From Proteobacteria bacterium UBA1847 (GTDB lineage: Bacteria; Pseudomonadota; Gammaproteobacteria; Steroidobacterales; Woeseiaceae): a stretch of 17,537 nt of DNA. The notes beneath the pieces were generated by a model. That model was not told the origin of the DNA, did not search any database, and worked only from the letters and a program-made list of their open reading frames with translations. This document shows, piece by piece, positions 1-11,706 of this stretch (the stretch's first letter is position 1; each line of letters opens with the position of its first letter). The translations under genes were made by a program, and so were the position numbers. The stretch lies in NCBI GenBank assembly GCA_002338605.1, contig DDIP01000280.1:1-17537 (forward strand), in the 5' to 3' direction.

Positions 1-1
1 G

Positions 2-754
2 GCTGCCTGTGCCGAGTCGGGGACCAAACCTGTAACGCTGGAACTTGGCGGCAAGAGTCCGCAGCTTGTATTCGGCGACATCAGCGCTCTGGATCGTGTC
101 GCCCAAACGGTATCTCGCTCGATACTCGCGAACGCAGGGCAAGTGTGCAATGCCGGTTCTCGCGTGTTGCTGCAGCGGAATATTGCTGAACCAATCATTG
201 ACCGCCTTGTGCAGCTTATTGCGAAATCGGATGCCGGACCGACATGGTCAGCCGGTACAAATTATTCGCCCATTATCTCCGGCAAGGCGCGTGACGCAAT
301 CGCCGGCGTCGTTTCACGAGCGACACAAGCAGGCGCCGAAATGCTGGCGCAGGGTGAACTGCAGAATGAGTCCAGGGGTGGTTCGTACTACGCCCCGACC
401 ATACTCGACAAAGCCGAATCGGACATGGAGGCAGTACGGGAAGAGATTTTTGGTCCGGTGATGACAATACAGCGATTTGACGAAGAAGAAGAAGGCATAG
501 CGCTGGCCAACGATACGCATTACGGGTTGGCAGCCGGTGTTTATACAAGTGACATCAATCGTGGCTTGCGTGTGATGCGTGAGATTCAGGCGGGGACCGT
601 CTGGATTAATCGCTACGGTCGAACGGCCGACTTCATCATCCCGACCGGCGGCTACAAACAGTCAGGAATTGGTAAGGATCTCGGCCGCTATGCTTTCGAG
701 AGCAACCTTCGTTATAAGAGTGTGCTGATCGCGATCGACCGAGAATCCGGGTGA
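2..754 (+). CDS. Aldehyde dehydrogenase, NAD(P)-dependent family (C-terminal half, 5' end outside window)
   Basis: This is the C-terminal half of an aldehyde dehydrogenase, which oxidises an aldehyde to a carboxylate with NAD(P)+ in the cytoplasm. The frame is open from base 2 and about 250 residues are visible, roughly half of the usual 480-500. The catalytic glutamate lies in ELGGKSP (E codon at 41-43) and the nucleophilic cysteine in GQVCNAGS (Cys codon at 146-148), 35 codons apart as expected. The cofactor-binding motif EEIFGPV (about 446-466) and the C-terminal block GGYKQSGIGKDLG (about 646-684) are intact. Substrate cannot be told from this half. The TGA stop at 752-754 abuts the next gene, so the two are probably co-transcribed and perhaps translationally coupled. 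The family call is firm; the role beside a metal-efflux cluster is unclear. Confidence 0.95.
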   Translation, partial: AACAESGTKPVTLELGGKSPQLVFGDISALDRVAQTVSRSILANAGQVCNAGSRVLLQRNIAEPIIDRLVQLIAKSDAGPTWSAGTNYSPIISGKARDAIAGVVSRATQAGAEMLAQGELQNESRGGSYYAPTILDKAESDMEAVREEIFGPVMTIQRFDEEEEGIALANDTHYGLAAGVYTSDINRGLRVMREIQAGTVWINRYGRTADFIIPTGGYKQSGIGKDLGRYAFESNLRYKSVLIAIDRESG

Positions 755-756
755 CC

Positions 757-1452
757 ATGACAACAAGAACCATCCCGGCGATCGTTGTGCTGCTGACGTC
801 GCTGCTGCTCGTCCCCCTCGACGCTGCTCTGGCACACAACGTTTCCGATGCAGACGCGGCAATGATTGCGGGCCGGACCGGATGGCACTTTTATCTTTAT
901 GTGTGGCTCGGCGCCAAACACATGGTCACCGGTTACGACCACCTCTTGTTCCTCGTTGGCGTTATTTTTTATCTGCGGGAAATCCGGAGTATCGCGACTT
1001 TTGTCAGCCTGTTCGCGCTGGGACATTCGATCACGTTGATCGCCGGTGTACTGCTAAACCTCGACGTGAATGCCTACCTTGTTGATGCCATTATCGGCCT
1101 GTCAGTCGCCTATAAAGGCTTTGACAACCTCAATGGTTTCACCACGCTTTTCGGAGATAGCCCCAACGAGAAACTCGCGGTGCTGATTTTTGGCCTGTTT
1201 CACGGACTGGGATTGGCTACGAAGCTCCAGGATCTTGGCCTTGCTGAAGACGGGCTGCTGCCAAACCTGGTCTCGTTCAATATCGGCGTGGAGTTGGGGC
1301 AACTCACTGCCTTGATCGCAATCGTGTTTATCTTGCGGGTCATGCCGAGTCATCCTCGAGGATCAATAGTCAGCACGGTTGTTAATTTCGGCCTAATCGT
1401 GGCGGGAGCCATACTGGTCGGTTATCAATTGACGCTATACGCGACGGCTTGA
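757..1452 (+). CDS. HupE/UreJ family membrane protein (putative metal permease)
   Basis: The product is about 231 residues, with an N-terminal export or first membrane segment ending near ALA|HN and about six further hydrophobic segments. Family hallmarks are HMVTGYDHLLFLVGV (His and Asp-His in one helix), ALGHSITL, FGLFHGLGLA and FNIGVELGQL. HupE and UreJ relatives are inner-membrane nickel or cobalt permeases, and the His/Asp residues are thought to bind the metal. Metal identity and direction of transport are not readable here. A GTG at 751 overlaps the preceding stop and is an alternative start two codons earlier; neither start has a strong Shine-Dalgarno. The gene sits between an aldehyde dehydrogenase and an RND metal-efflux set, which supports a metal role. 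Family confidence is high; function is inferred. Confidence 0.88.
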   Translation: MTTRTIPAIVVLLTSLLLVPLDAALAHNVSDADAAMIAGRTGWHFYLYVWLGAKHMVTGYDHLLFLVGVIFYLREIRSIATFVSLFALGHSITLIAGVLLNLDVNAYLVDAIIGLSVAYKGFDNLNGFTTLFGDSPNEKLAVLIFGLFHGLGLATKLQDLGLAEDGLLPNLVSFNIGVELGQLTALIAIVFILRVMPSHPRGSIVSTVVNFGLIVAGAILVGYQLTLYATA

Positions 1453-1465
1453 AGGAATAAGAATT

Positions 1466-2047
1466 ATGGGAAAAGCAACACTTGTTCTCGTCACCCTTGC
1501 GTCGCTGGGGTTCGGCTTACTTGTCGGATTCAGTCTTGTCGACGACGAGAGCGAAGATGCTGGTGTCGAATCAACTGACACTGGTTTACTCGTATCCACC
1601 GGCGGTGCACCGACGTTTCGTTACCTGAGTTTAGTTGACGTTTCCAGCCACGACGCCGAATCAGGTGACCCGTTTGCAGACGGCGAGAACTTTATTGGAC
1701 GTGATGGCCGATGGAAATCCGAAACTCTGCAGATCCAACTGGCTGGCGATAGCCGGGTTGAATACAAGGTGTTCATGTCGCAAGGCGATTCCTTCGTATT
1801 CAACTGGCAAGTTGAGGGAGAGGATATTTACTATGATTTTCATGCTCACGATAGCGCTTTCGGCGAAGAATTCTATACACGCTACGACGATGGTAGAGCA
1901 ATAAGCCGATCGGGAACGATTGTCGCAGCCTATGACGGCCAGCATGGATGGTATTGGCAGAACCTCGAACCAGACGACGTAACACTGAAGCTTGAGGTCG
2001 CAGGTTTCTACGACAAGATAGTCGAAATTGCACTACAGGATGAGTAA
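1466..2047 (+). CDS. Membrane-anchored beta-rich protein of metal-efflux clusters (transmembrane anchor type)
   Basis: This 193-residue protein has an uncleaved-looking N-terminal hydrophobic helix (about residues 4-24) followed by an acidic linker (DDESEDAGVE). The rest is a periplasmic domain rich in aromatic and beta-type sequence, with YYDFHAHD and GQHGWYWQN followed by LEPDDVTLKLEVAGFY. The last stretch resembles the end of GOLD/emp24-like beta-sandwich domains. Proteins of this general look occur beside HupE-like and CzcCBA genes and are often named transmembrane anchor protein, without a tested function. The AAGGAA Shine-Dalgarno at about 1451-1456 supports this ATG, and the 13-bp gap to the HupE-like gene implies an operon. 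A histidine-containing periplasmic sensor or chaperone role is possible but is inference. Confidence 0.75.
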   Translation: MGKATLVLVTLASLGFGLLVGFSLVDDESEDAGVESTDTGLLVSTGGAPTFRYLSLVDVSSHDAESGDPFADGENFIGRDGRWKSETLQIQLAGDSRVEYKVFMSQGDSFVFNWQVEGEDIYYDFHAHDSAFGEEFYTRYDDGRAISRSGTIVAAYDGQHGWYWQNLEPDDVTLKLEVAGFYDKIVEIALQDE

Positions 2048-2101
2048 TGAACCTGCACATACCAGACAATGAAAACCCAAAACGCACTGCATCTTTCGAT
2101 G

Positions 2102-2107
2102 TATAGT
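2102..2107 (+). promoter_or_regulatory. Possible -10 element (TATAGT) for a leaderless transcript
   Basis: TATAGT matches the sigma70 -10 consensus TATAAT at five of six positions and ends six bases before the ATG at 2114. No matching -35 hexamer sits 16-18 bases upstream. If the element is used, transcription would begin at or beside the start codon, which would fit the absence of a Shine-Dalgarno before that gene. This is a weak call based on one hexamer. Confidence 0.25.
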
Positions 2108-2113
2108 TAACGC

Positions 2114-2476
2114 ATGCAGCGTCTTTCAAAAGTGGTATTTTCTCTCGGTTGCCTATCGTTTCTTACGATCACACTGAGTGGCTTTCATCTGCATGCCGAC
2201 GATGGCGGGCACGGTGACGCGGTATCACACACCCACGACGTGCACCAGGTTATTGACCACGATCTGGATCAACACGGGAAACACATTGACCTTCAGATAT
2301 TTGAGCCCGCAACAGGTTTTTCAAAATTCGAATTATTCGTTGCTTCTTGGCCGACTCTGAAACTTGCGAGCCCGGTCATCGAAAAAATATGTTGGCCAGA
2401 TGACCCCACGGTTGAAGTGTCATACCGTGATTTCCGGTTACGACCCTTTCTTCGCGCACCTCCAGCCTCTGCCTAA
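2114..2476 (+). CDS. Small exported histidine-rich protein, putative periplasmic metal binder
   Basis: This is a 120-residue protein with a basic N-terminus (MQRLSK) and a hydrophobic stretch to about residue 23, consistent with a Sec signal or membrane anchor. It is followed by a histidine/aspartate-rich block (about residues 24-58) with nine histidines, including HLH, SHTHD, DHD and QHGKH. The C-terminus ends in a proline/arginine segment (RPFLRAPPASA), an ending I associate with small proteins preceding czc-type operons. The likely role is buffering or delivery of divalent metal in the periplasm to the efflux pump. No Shine-Dalgarno precedes the ATG. The 66-bp gap upstream could hold its own promoter, and a 95-bp gap separates it from the outer-membrane gene. 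The metal-binding role is inferred from composition and position. Confidence 0.72.
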   Translation: MQRLSKVVFSLGCLSFLTITLSGFHLHADDGGHGDAVSHTHDVHQVIDHDLDQHGKHIDLQIFEPATGFSKFELFVASWPTLKLASPVIEKICWPDDPTVEVSYRDFRLRPFLRAPPASA

Positions 2477-2538
2477 TTTTTCGTTACTTGTCTGTCGGGT
2501 AGCCGCCGCTGCTCGTTTTCACGTTCGCAAAAAGCTGT

Positions 2539-2553
2539 GATCCACCGTGGATC
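2539..2553. promoter_or_regulatory. Perfect 7-bp dyad upstream of czcC, candidate operator or mRNA hairpin
   Basis: GATCCAC and GTGGATC flank one central C, giving a perfect inverted repeat. Pairing extends outward through two G-T positions to three more Watson-Crick pairs (2534-2536 with 2556-2558). It ends one base before the GGGAGGG Shine-Dalgarno (2559-2565) of the next gene. A one-base centre is better suited to a dimeric protein site than to a tight RNA loop, although the RNA could open the innermost pairs. No regulator is encoded nearby to assign to it. Confidence 0.4.
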
Positions 2554-2571
2554 GTAGCGGGAGGGATTTAC

Positions 2572-3837
2572 ATGTGGGTATTGCTCACAAAACGCACGCT
2601 TCTGGCCTGCCTGTTTTCGATATTGGGCACAACGGCATTCGCTGAGTCGAACGTTGCAGAATCCATTGACTTCAACCAGGCGATCCTCAGAACACTCGAG
2701 TCCAATCCGGAATTGCGTGCGTTTGGCTATGCTCTCGAGGCGCAGAAAGGCCGGGTTACCCAGGCTTCGATACGTCCCGGTATCGAATTGGGCATCGATA
2801 TTGAAAACGCGGCAGGAACGGGTGAATTCTCCGCCGCAGGTGGCGCAGAGGCCACGATCAGCCTCGCCTGGTCTCTTGAGCGTGGCAAGCGTGAGCGCCG
2901 CACCGAGACAGCGCGTGCCGGCTTGTCGGTCCTCCGGTCCGAAGCAGAACTGATGCGGCTTGAGGCTTCGGCCAATACTGCGCGTCTATATTTATCCAGC
3001 CTCGCGCATCAGGCTGAAGTCGAGCTGTCGGATGAGGCCGTCAAGCTTGCGCAGCAAACAGTCTCGGCTGTACGAAGACGTGTCGATGCTGGTCGTTCGA
3101 CCAAAGCCGACCTCGCCAGGGCTGAAGTAACTTTGTCGCGTATGGAGCTGCAGCGCGAAGACCTCGCTCACGAGCTGCGGACATCGATTCGCCAGCTTGC
3201 AGCACAGTGGGGCGAGACAAATCCCGACATCAAAGCCGTTCGTGGCAATTTCTCAGAGCTACCCACTCCCGATAGCTTTGCCGAGTTGCTCGCCCGCGTC
3301 GATCAAAACCCGGACTTACGCCGTTACCTCAGCGAGAAAAGACTGCGCGAAGCTGAATTGCGCCAGGCCGAAGCGAATGCCAAACCGGACTGGCGAATTA
3401 CTGCCGGAGTCAGGCATTTGCAGCGCAGCGATGACCAGGCGTTCGTTGCTGGAATCACAATTCCGCTTGGTGCGAAAAAGCTTAACCGGGGCCTGGTTGC
3501 CACCGCGAGGGCAGACCTCGCTCGATCCGAAGCAGGTCGAGTAGCAGCGAGCGTACAAATCGAAACCCGACTGTTCGCACTTTACGAAGGACTGGAACAC
3601 AGCCTGCACCGCGCGATAGCTCTGCGCGATGATATTTTGCCCCGCGTAGAGCTTGCTCTCGCTGAAACCCAGAGAGCCTACGAGCTCGGACGTTTCAGCT
3701 ATTTCGAGCTGCGCGCAGCTCAGAACGATGCTCTGCAGGCGCGAATGGAAGTGACGGTGGCACTGATCGATGCGCACCGGAACATTATCGAAATTGAAGC
3801 ATTGACGGGTGCGGCGCTGACATCGCCGACTCGATAA
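2572..3837 (+). CDS. czcC: CzcC-like outer-membrane efflux factor (TolC family)
   Basis: The protein is 421 residues, typical for CzcC-type outer-membrane factors. A Sec signal runs to about residue 24 (TTAFA|ES). Two outer-membrane efflux domains follow, made of long heptad-like helices such as those around residues 115-215 and 320-410, with short beta segments between them. The stretch RRRVDAGRSTKADLARAEV and the near-repeat ELGRFSYFELRAAQND are the paired motifs seen in both halves of TolC-type proteins. It would form the outer-membrane channel of the tripartite pump encoded by the next two genes. The GGGAGGG Shine-Dalgarno six bases before the ATG fixes the start. It lies 14 bp before the adaptor gene. 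The family is certain; the subtype comes from context. Confidence 0.9.
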   Translation: MWVLLTKRTLLACLFSILGTTAFAESNVAESIDFNQAILRTLESNPELRAFGYALEAQKGRVTQASIRPGIELGIDIENAAGTGEFSAAGGAEATISLAWSLERGKRERRTETARAGLSVLRSEAELMRLEASANTARLYLSSLAHQAEVELSDEAVKLAQQTVSAVRRRVDAGRSTKADLARAEVTLSRMELQREDLAHELRTSIRQLAAQWGETNPDIKAVRGNFSELPTPDSFAELLARVDQNPDLRRYLSEKRLREAELRQAEANAKPDWRITAGVRHLQRSDDQAFVAGITIPLGAKKLNRGLVATARADLARSEAGRVAASVQIETRLFALYEGLEHSLHRAIALRDDILPRVELALAETQRAYELGRFSYFELRAAQNDALQARMEVTVALIDAHRNIIEIEALTGAALTSPTR

Positions 3838-3851
3838 GTGAGAGAGACACT

Positions 3852-8202
<4,351 letters not shown>

Positions 8203-8288
8203 CCGCAGACCTGTCTGAACGCTGTTGCGATTAGCGCGAGATACTCATTTCACAGGAAGGGCAGAATCGTGTTCAAAAGGGGAAGGAA

Positions 8289-8966
8289 ATGAAGATTGTG
8301 ATCGGGATGCTTGCCACATTATTTATCGTAGTATTGGCCGCGATCGGCGTAGCATACTCTGGCCTGTACGACGTCAGCGCGCGTTCCTCGCATAGTTCGA
8401 TTGTCGGCTGGTACTTGTCGACGACGGCGCGAGTCGCCATCAAGAGACGGGCGGTTGATTTAGATGTCCCGGATCTTGACGATGAAGCGCTTTTGCTTGC
8501 GGGCATCAACGATTACGAAGCGATGTGTGTCGGCTGCCACGGCGCGCCGGGCAAGAGTCCGGGGCCCATTGGGCGTGGATTGAATCCGCCGGCACCGGAC
8601 TTGCAGAAATCGGCCACGAAAATGTCGACAGCAGAACTGTTTTGGGTGACCAAGAACGGCATCAAAATGACTGGTATGCCGGCTTGGGGCGCGACGCATG
8701 ACGATAACGCAATTTGGCCAGTGATCGCCTTCACGTCCAGTTTGCCCTCCCTCGACGAATTAGGCTATCAGAATCTCTTCGACTCTGCCGCCGGCCATGG
8801 ACATCATTCGGATGCTCCGTCGAGCGCCCGGCATGAAACGGCCGAGAGCGCGGAACAGTCCGCGGATAAGGTTCATTTGCATGAAGATGGTTTGACTCAC
8901 GTGCATGAAACACCAAAAGAAGTGGTTACGACCGAAGAACATGACCACGGCACCCACGAGCATTAG
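8289..8966 (+). CDS. Membrane-anchored c-type cytochrome with histidine-rich C-terminal tail
   Basis: This 225-residue protein has an N-terminal membrane anchor (about residues 3-24) and one cytochrome c domain. The heme-attachment site is CVGCH at residues 80-84, and the probable axial methionine is M130 in GMPAWG. After the cytochrome fold, from about residue 169, comes a tail with twelve histidines (GHGHH, VHLHED, THVHE, EHDHGTHEH) and many acidic residues, likely a metal-binding extension. A purine-rich GGGGAAGGAA precedes the ATG closely; a later ATG (8307) is less likely because it would shorten the anchor. The gene follows the pump gene by 86 bp on the same strand and closes the cluster. 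Electron transfer linked to metal redox state or sensing is inference; the cytochrome assignment is firm. Confidence 0.88.
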   Translation: MKIVIGMLATLFIVVLAAIGVAYSGLYDVSARSSHSSIVGWYLSTTARVAIKRRAVDLDVPDLDDEALLLAGINDYEAMCVGCHGAPGKSPGPIGRGLNPPAPDLQKSATKMSTAELFWVTKNGIKMTGMPAWGATHDDNAIWPVIAFTSSLPSLDELGYQNLFDSAAGHGHHSDAPSSARHETAESAEQSADKVHLHEDGLTHVHETPKEVVTTEEHDHGTHEH

Positions 8967-8976
8967 GATCTTCTGA

Positions 8977-8998
8977 GGTTTCATCAAAATCCGAAACC
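8977..8998. terminator. Weak hairpin between convergent genes
   Basis: GGTTTC and GAAACC form a six-base stem around a ten-base loop in the 47-bp gap between two convergent genes. There is no T-run after it on either strand, so it is not a classic Rho-independent terminator. Its position between two gene ends is its only support. Confidence 0.22.
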
Positions 8999-9013
8999 AA
9001 CGCGGGGCCAAAC

Positions 9014-10954
9014 CTACTTAGCGGGCGTCAGCGTGCCCGAAGAGCGGAGCAGGTCGACAAACGGTTCGGCCAGGAGTTTCGAGCCCAGTGAATTGAAGTG
9101 ATCCTTGTCCCGGTACAAGAAGCGGCTACCGTTATCCGGGTAGCAGTATTCTTTGCCTGCCGGGCAGACTGATTCGAAAATATTGAAAACCCCAATATTG
9201 TTGTTGCTTTCCTCCAGACTGGTCAGCTGTTCCATCACCTTATCTATCTGGGGGGCAATCGTGTTTCGTTTTAGCCTGCAACTCTCTCTTTCGTCCAGGC
9301 TGCACTCGCGAATGTCATTGTAGGGAAATATGGGCGGCGGCCCGGTAATGACCAGTTTCACCCCTTTTTCAGCGAGATCGTCAGCGAGACGGTTTACGTT
9401 GTACAGCCATGGCCTCAGTTCAAGCGGCTCGATGTGTTCGGAGCGTGTGAGGTAGATCCGTGCAACAAGCACGATGTCGCCGGGTTTGAACATTGCGGAG
9501 ATCGCGCTGAACACTTCCTTGCGCGGAGCGAACTCCTTGCCCGCCGGAAACGGGAAACTCCAGCCGGGCGTTTCGATCAGGTGCACGCCGACACCCAGCC
9601 TGTCGTGCAACTCATACAGCATTCCCTGCAAATGCCCGGAGTGACTGTCCCCCATGGTCCAGATGGTCGGCATCCCTGAGCCGGGCTTCGGTGCCACCGT
9701 GCAGTTTGCGATCGTGTCAGGTTTGAATACCCGGCTTCCGCCGTCCAGCGCGCAGGTCAAAATATGCGATTTGCCACTGGGGATTAACGGTAAGTATGGC
9801 GGAGGGTGGATCGCCGCCGTGGTTGTTTCGGAAACGGCGTCTGTCCTGATCATCAAGAACAGCAACACCGCCGCGACAACCAGATTGCCAGCAAGTCCCA
9901 ATGCGATATCACCCGCTCTGCGAGTTGTCCAGGTCCGGTATCGCAAGCGCTTCTCCACTAAATGAAACGAAACGACCGCGGCAATCGCTGTGGCTGCGAC
10001 GTACACAGCCGAAGAGCGCCACGCCGTGGCCAGCACGATCGGTCCAAGTGCGATAATCGGCCAATGCCAAAGATAAAGCGAATAGGAAATCCTGCCGACG
10101 TATACGATGGGCTGCAGCGTCATCACGCGGGTTGCCAGTGAGTCGTCCTCGTTCGCCAGCAGCAAGCCCGTTAACGCAACTGCCACTATCGTTGCCGGCA
10201 TGGCTTGATGCTCGGGCACCAGGAAGCACACCAGCAAGCCCGCGAGGGCGAACGGTGACAGGCGCTTCAAAACACCCTGAATTCGTGCTGATCGGAGGTG
10301 GGCTGGTCGGAGAAAGACCAGTGCGCCGACACCCAGTTCCCAGATTCTCGCAGGCATCAGGAAAAATGCCGCGGCCCGGTGATCCTTGTAGAGCCAGGCA
10401 AACATCACCACGGATACCAGTCCACCCACGATCATTGCGCGAGACAGCATTTGGAAAGATGTGCTGTGCAGTTTGTAGTAGAAGAGCCAGGCAAACATCG
10501 GGAAGACGACATAGAACTGCTCTTCCACCCCCAGTGACCAGGTATGGGTGAAAGCGTTGAAAATTGAGGACGGGGAGAAATAATCGAGCTCGAAGAAGAA
10601 CAGTACGATATTCCCAAAGCCAAACAGGGCAGCGAGCCCTGTCTGAATCGAGTGCCGGGGAAAGGGATCGGTTGCCAACACCACGATACTGGTGACGGCC
10701 ACACATAGCGTAAGTGCGGGCATCAAGCGCTTAATTCGCCTTGCGAGGAAGCCGAGGTAAAGATGCAACAGCTCCGTCCGCCGCTGGCGTAACAGGGATG
10801 CGGTGACGACGAATCCGGAGATCGCGAAGAATATGTCCACACCCAGGAATCCGCTGGGCAGAAACTTTTCAGGCAGATGGCTTGCGATCACAGCCATAAC
10901 TGCTACTGCTCTCAGTCCGTCGACATCAGCACGGTAGGGTAGTTTTTCAGTCAA
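9014..10954 (-). CDS. Acyltransferase-3 / SGNH O-acetyltransferase (OafA type)
   Basis: This 646-residue two-domain enzyme probably transfers an acyl group, usually acetyl, from the cytoplasm onto an extracytoplasmic glycan such as LPS O-antigen. The N-terminal acyltransferase-3 domain (about residues 1-370, some ten membrane helices) opens with YRADVDGLRAVAV and has the R15-x10-H26 motif; GFLGVDIFFAISGFV follows. The C-terminal SGNH domain shows GDSHSGH near residue 436 (catalytic Ser437) and the D616-K-D-H619 motif that completes the catalytic pair. The start is TTG; no ATG or GTG precedes it in frame before an upstream stop, and the next ATG would cut the conserved N-terminus. It lies 104 bp after the lipoprotein gene, so sharing that transcript is possible. 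Target glycan unknown. Confidence 0.9.
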   Translation of the reverse strand: MTEKLPYRADVDGLRAVAVMAVIASHLPEKFLPSGFLGVDIFFAISGFVVTASLLRQRRTELLHLYLGFLARRIKRLMPALTLCVAVTSIVVLATDPFPRHSIQTGLAALFGFGNIVLFFFELDYFSPSSIFNAFTHTWSLGVEEQFYVVFPMFAWLFYYKLHSTSFQMLSRAMIVGGLVSVVMFAWLYKDHRAAAFFLMPARIWELGVGALVFLRPAHLRSARIQGVLKRLSPFALAGLLVCFLVPEHQAMPATIVAVALTGLLLANEDDSLATRVMTLQPIVYVGRISYSLYLWHWPIIALGPIVLATAWRSSAVYVAATAIAAVVSFHLVEKRLRYRTWTTRRAGDIALGLAGNLVVAAVLLFLMIRTDAVSETTTAAIHPPPYLPLIPSGKSHILTCALDGGSRVFKPDTIANCTVAPKPGSGMPTIWTMGDSHSGHLQGMLYELHDRLGVGVHLIETPGWSFPFPAGKEFAPRKEVFSAISAMFKPGDIVLVARIYLTRSEHIEPLELRPWLYNVNRLADDLAEKGVKLVITGPPPIFPYNDIRECSLDERESCRLKRNTIAPQIDKVMEQLTSLEESNNNIGVFNIFESVCPAGKEYCYPDNGSRFLYRDKDHFNSLGSKLLAEPFVDLLRSSGTLTPAK

Positions 10955-11058
10955 CGTCTCAGCAATCGAATGTGATTTGAACAGAGACAGGCAGTGTAAT
11001 CGGCAATGCGTCCGCGAACCAGCAGCGCGGCAAACGTCGGGTTACTGAACGGTATGAC

Positions 11059-11616
11059 CTACAGCCGATCTATTGCAACGCGCGCAATTTCTTTTTCAAT
11101 TCGCAATACCTGGTCCTTGCTGGTAGACCGGAGTGGCATCCACACGCGTACTTCTGCATGTTTGGCCTTATACACCACGAGGTGCAAGGTCTCGTAAAGT
11201 TCAAATGCATACGCAACATCGCCAATGCCACTGATATCCGTACCCGCGGCAATTGCGTCCCCAAACTCGATGGCGTAACTGGATCCGTCGTCCGATGCGC
11301 GCTCCCTGTCTGCATCCTGTTGTTTCGACATAGCCATCGGTGTGTCTGAAGTGCGCACCTGCACGGTTACCCTCTTGTGGGCACCTTCCAGAGTGTGTGT
11401 ACACTGGGAAAACGAGTCACCACCGCTGCTCCGCTCTACGTCCACATTGGATTCGACCAGCGCCGCTGCCGCGATTTGACTGACCTCCGCACCCGAAACG
11501 ATCTCGCATGCATGCACTGTCCTGGCTGCTGTTGCCACACCCTTGCTGTCCGATCCGCAGGAGGCAAGCAGCACCGCTGCAAGCACAGCGAAACCCGCTG
11601 GATTGATATTCTTCAT
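11059..11616 (-). CDS. Small lipoprotein with two conserved-looking cysteines, function unknown
   Basis: The product is 185 residues, starting at an ATG (11614-11616) with AGGAG nine bases upstream. The frame is open 23 codons further, but the lipobox LLASC (Cys20) is correctly placed only from this start. The mature part has two cysteines, in HACEIVSGAEV and SFSQCTHTLEG, about 35 residues apart and probably disulfide-bonded, followed by alternating beta segments (KRVTVQVRT, LHLVVYKAKHAEVRV) and a final basic helix. This layout loosely resembles DUF3558-type sensor lipoproteins, but I cannot confirm that. It lies 90 bp downstream of the ECF sigma gene on the same strand, so it may belong to the kinase/sigma operon as a target or envelope component. 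Confidence 0.75.
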   Translation of the reverse strand: MKNINPAGFAVLAAVLLASCGSDSKGVATAARTVHACEIVSGAEVSQIAAAALVESNVDVERSSGGDSFSQCTHTLEGAHKRVTVQVRTSDTPMAMSKQQDADRERASDDGSSYAIEFGDAIAAGTDISGIGDVAYAFELYETLHLVVYKAKHAEVRVWMPLRSTSKDQVLRIEKEIARVAIDRL

Positions 11617-11625
11617 GTCCTGGCA

Positions 11626-11630
11626 CTCCT
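11626..11630 (-). promoter_or_regulatory. Shine-Dalgarno (AGGAG) deciding the lipoprotein start
   Basis: AGGAG read on the minus strand lies nine bases before the ATG at 11616. It supports that start over a further upstream ATG in the same frame at 11685, whose extra residues would displace the lipobox from the N-terminus. Confidence 0.6.
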
Positions 11631-11706
11631 GAGTTCCCTCGTACCCATTAAACGGAAAGGAACCTGCCAGGGGGCCATCGAACACACGGAGCGTGTCGGT
11701 CAGGCT

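Noticed and set aside
11617..11685. 23-codon N-terminal extension of the lipoprotein frame
   Set aside because: The lipobox and the AGGAG site both fit the ATG at 11616; the extension would bury the lipoprotein signal.
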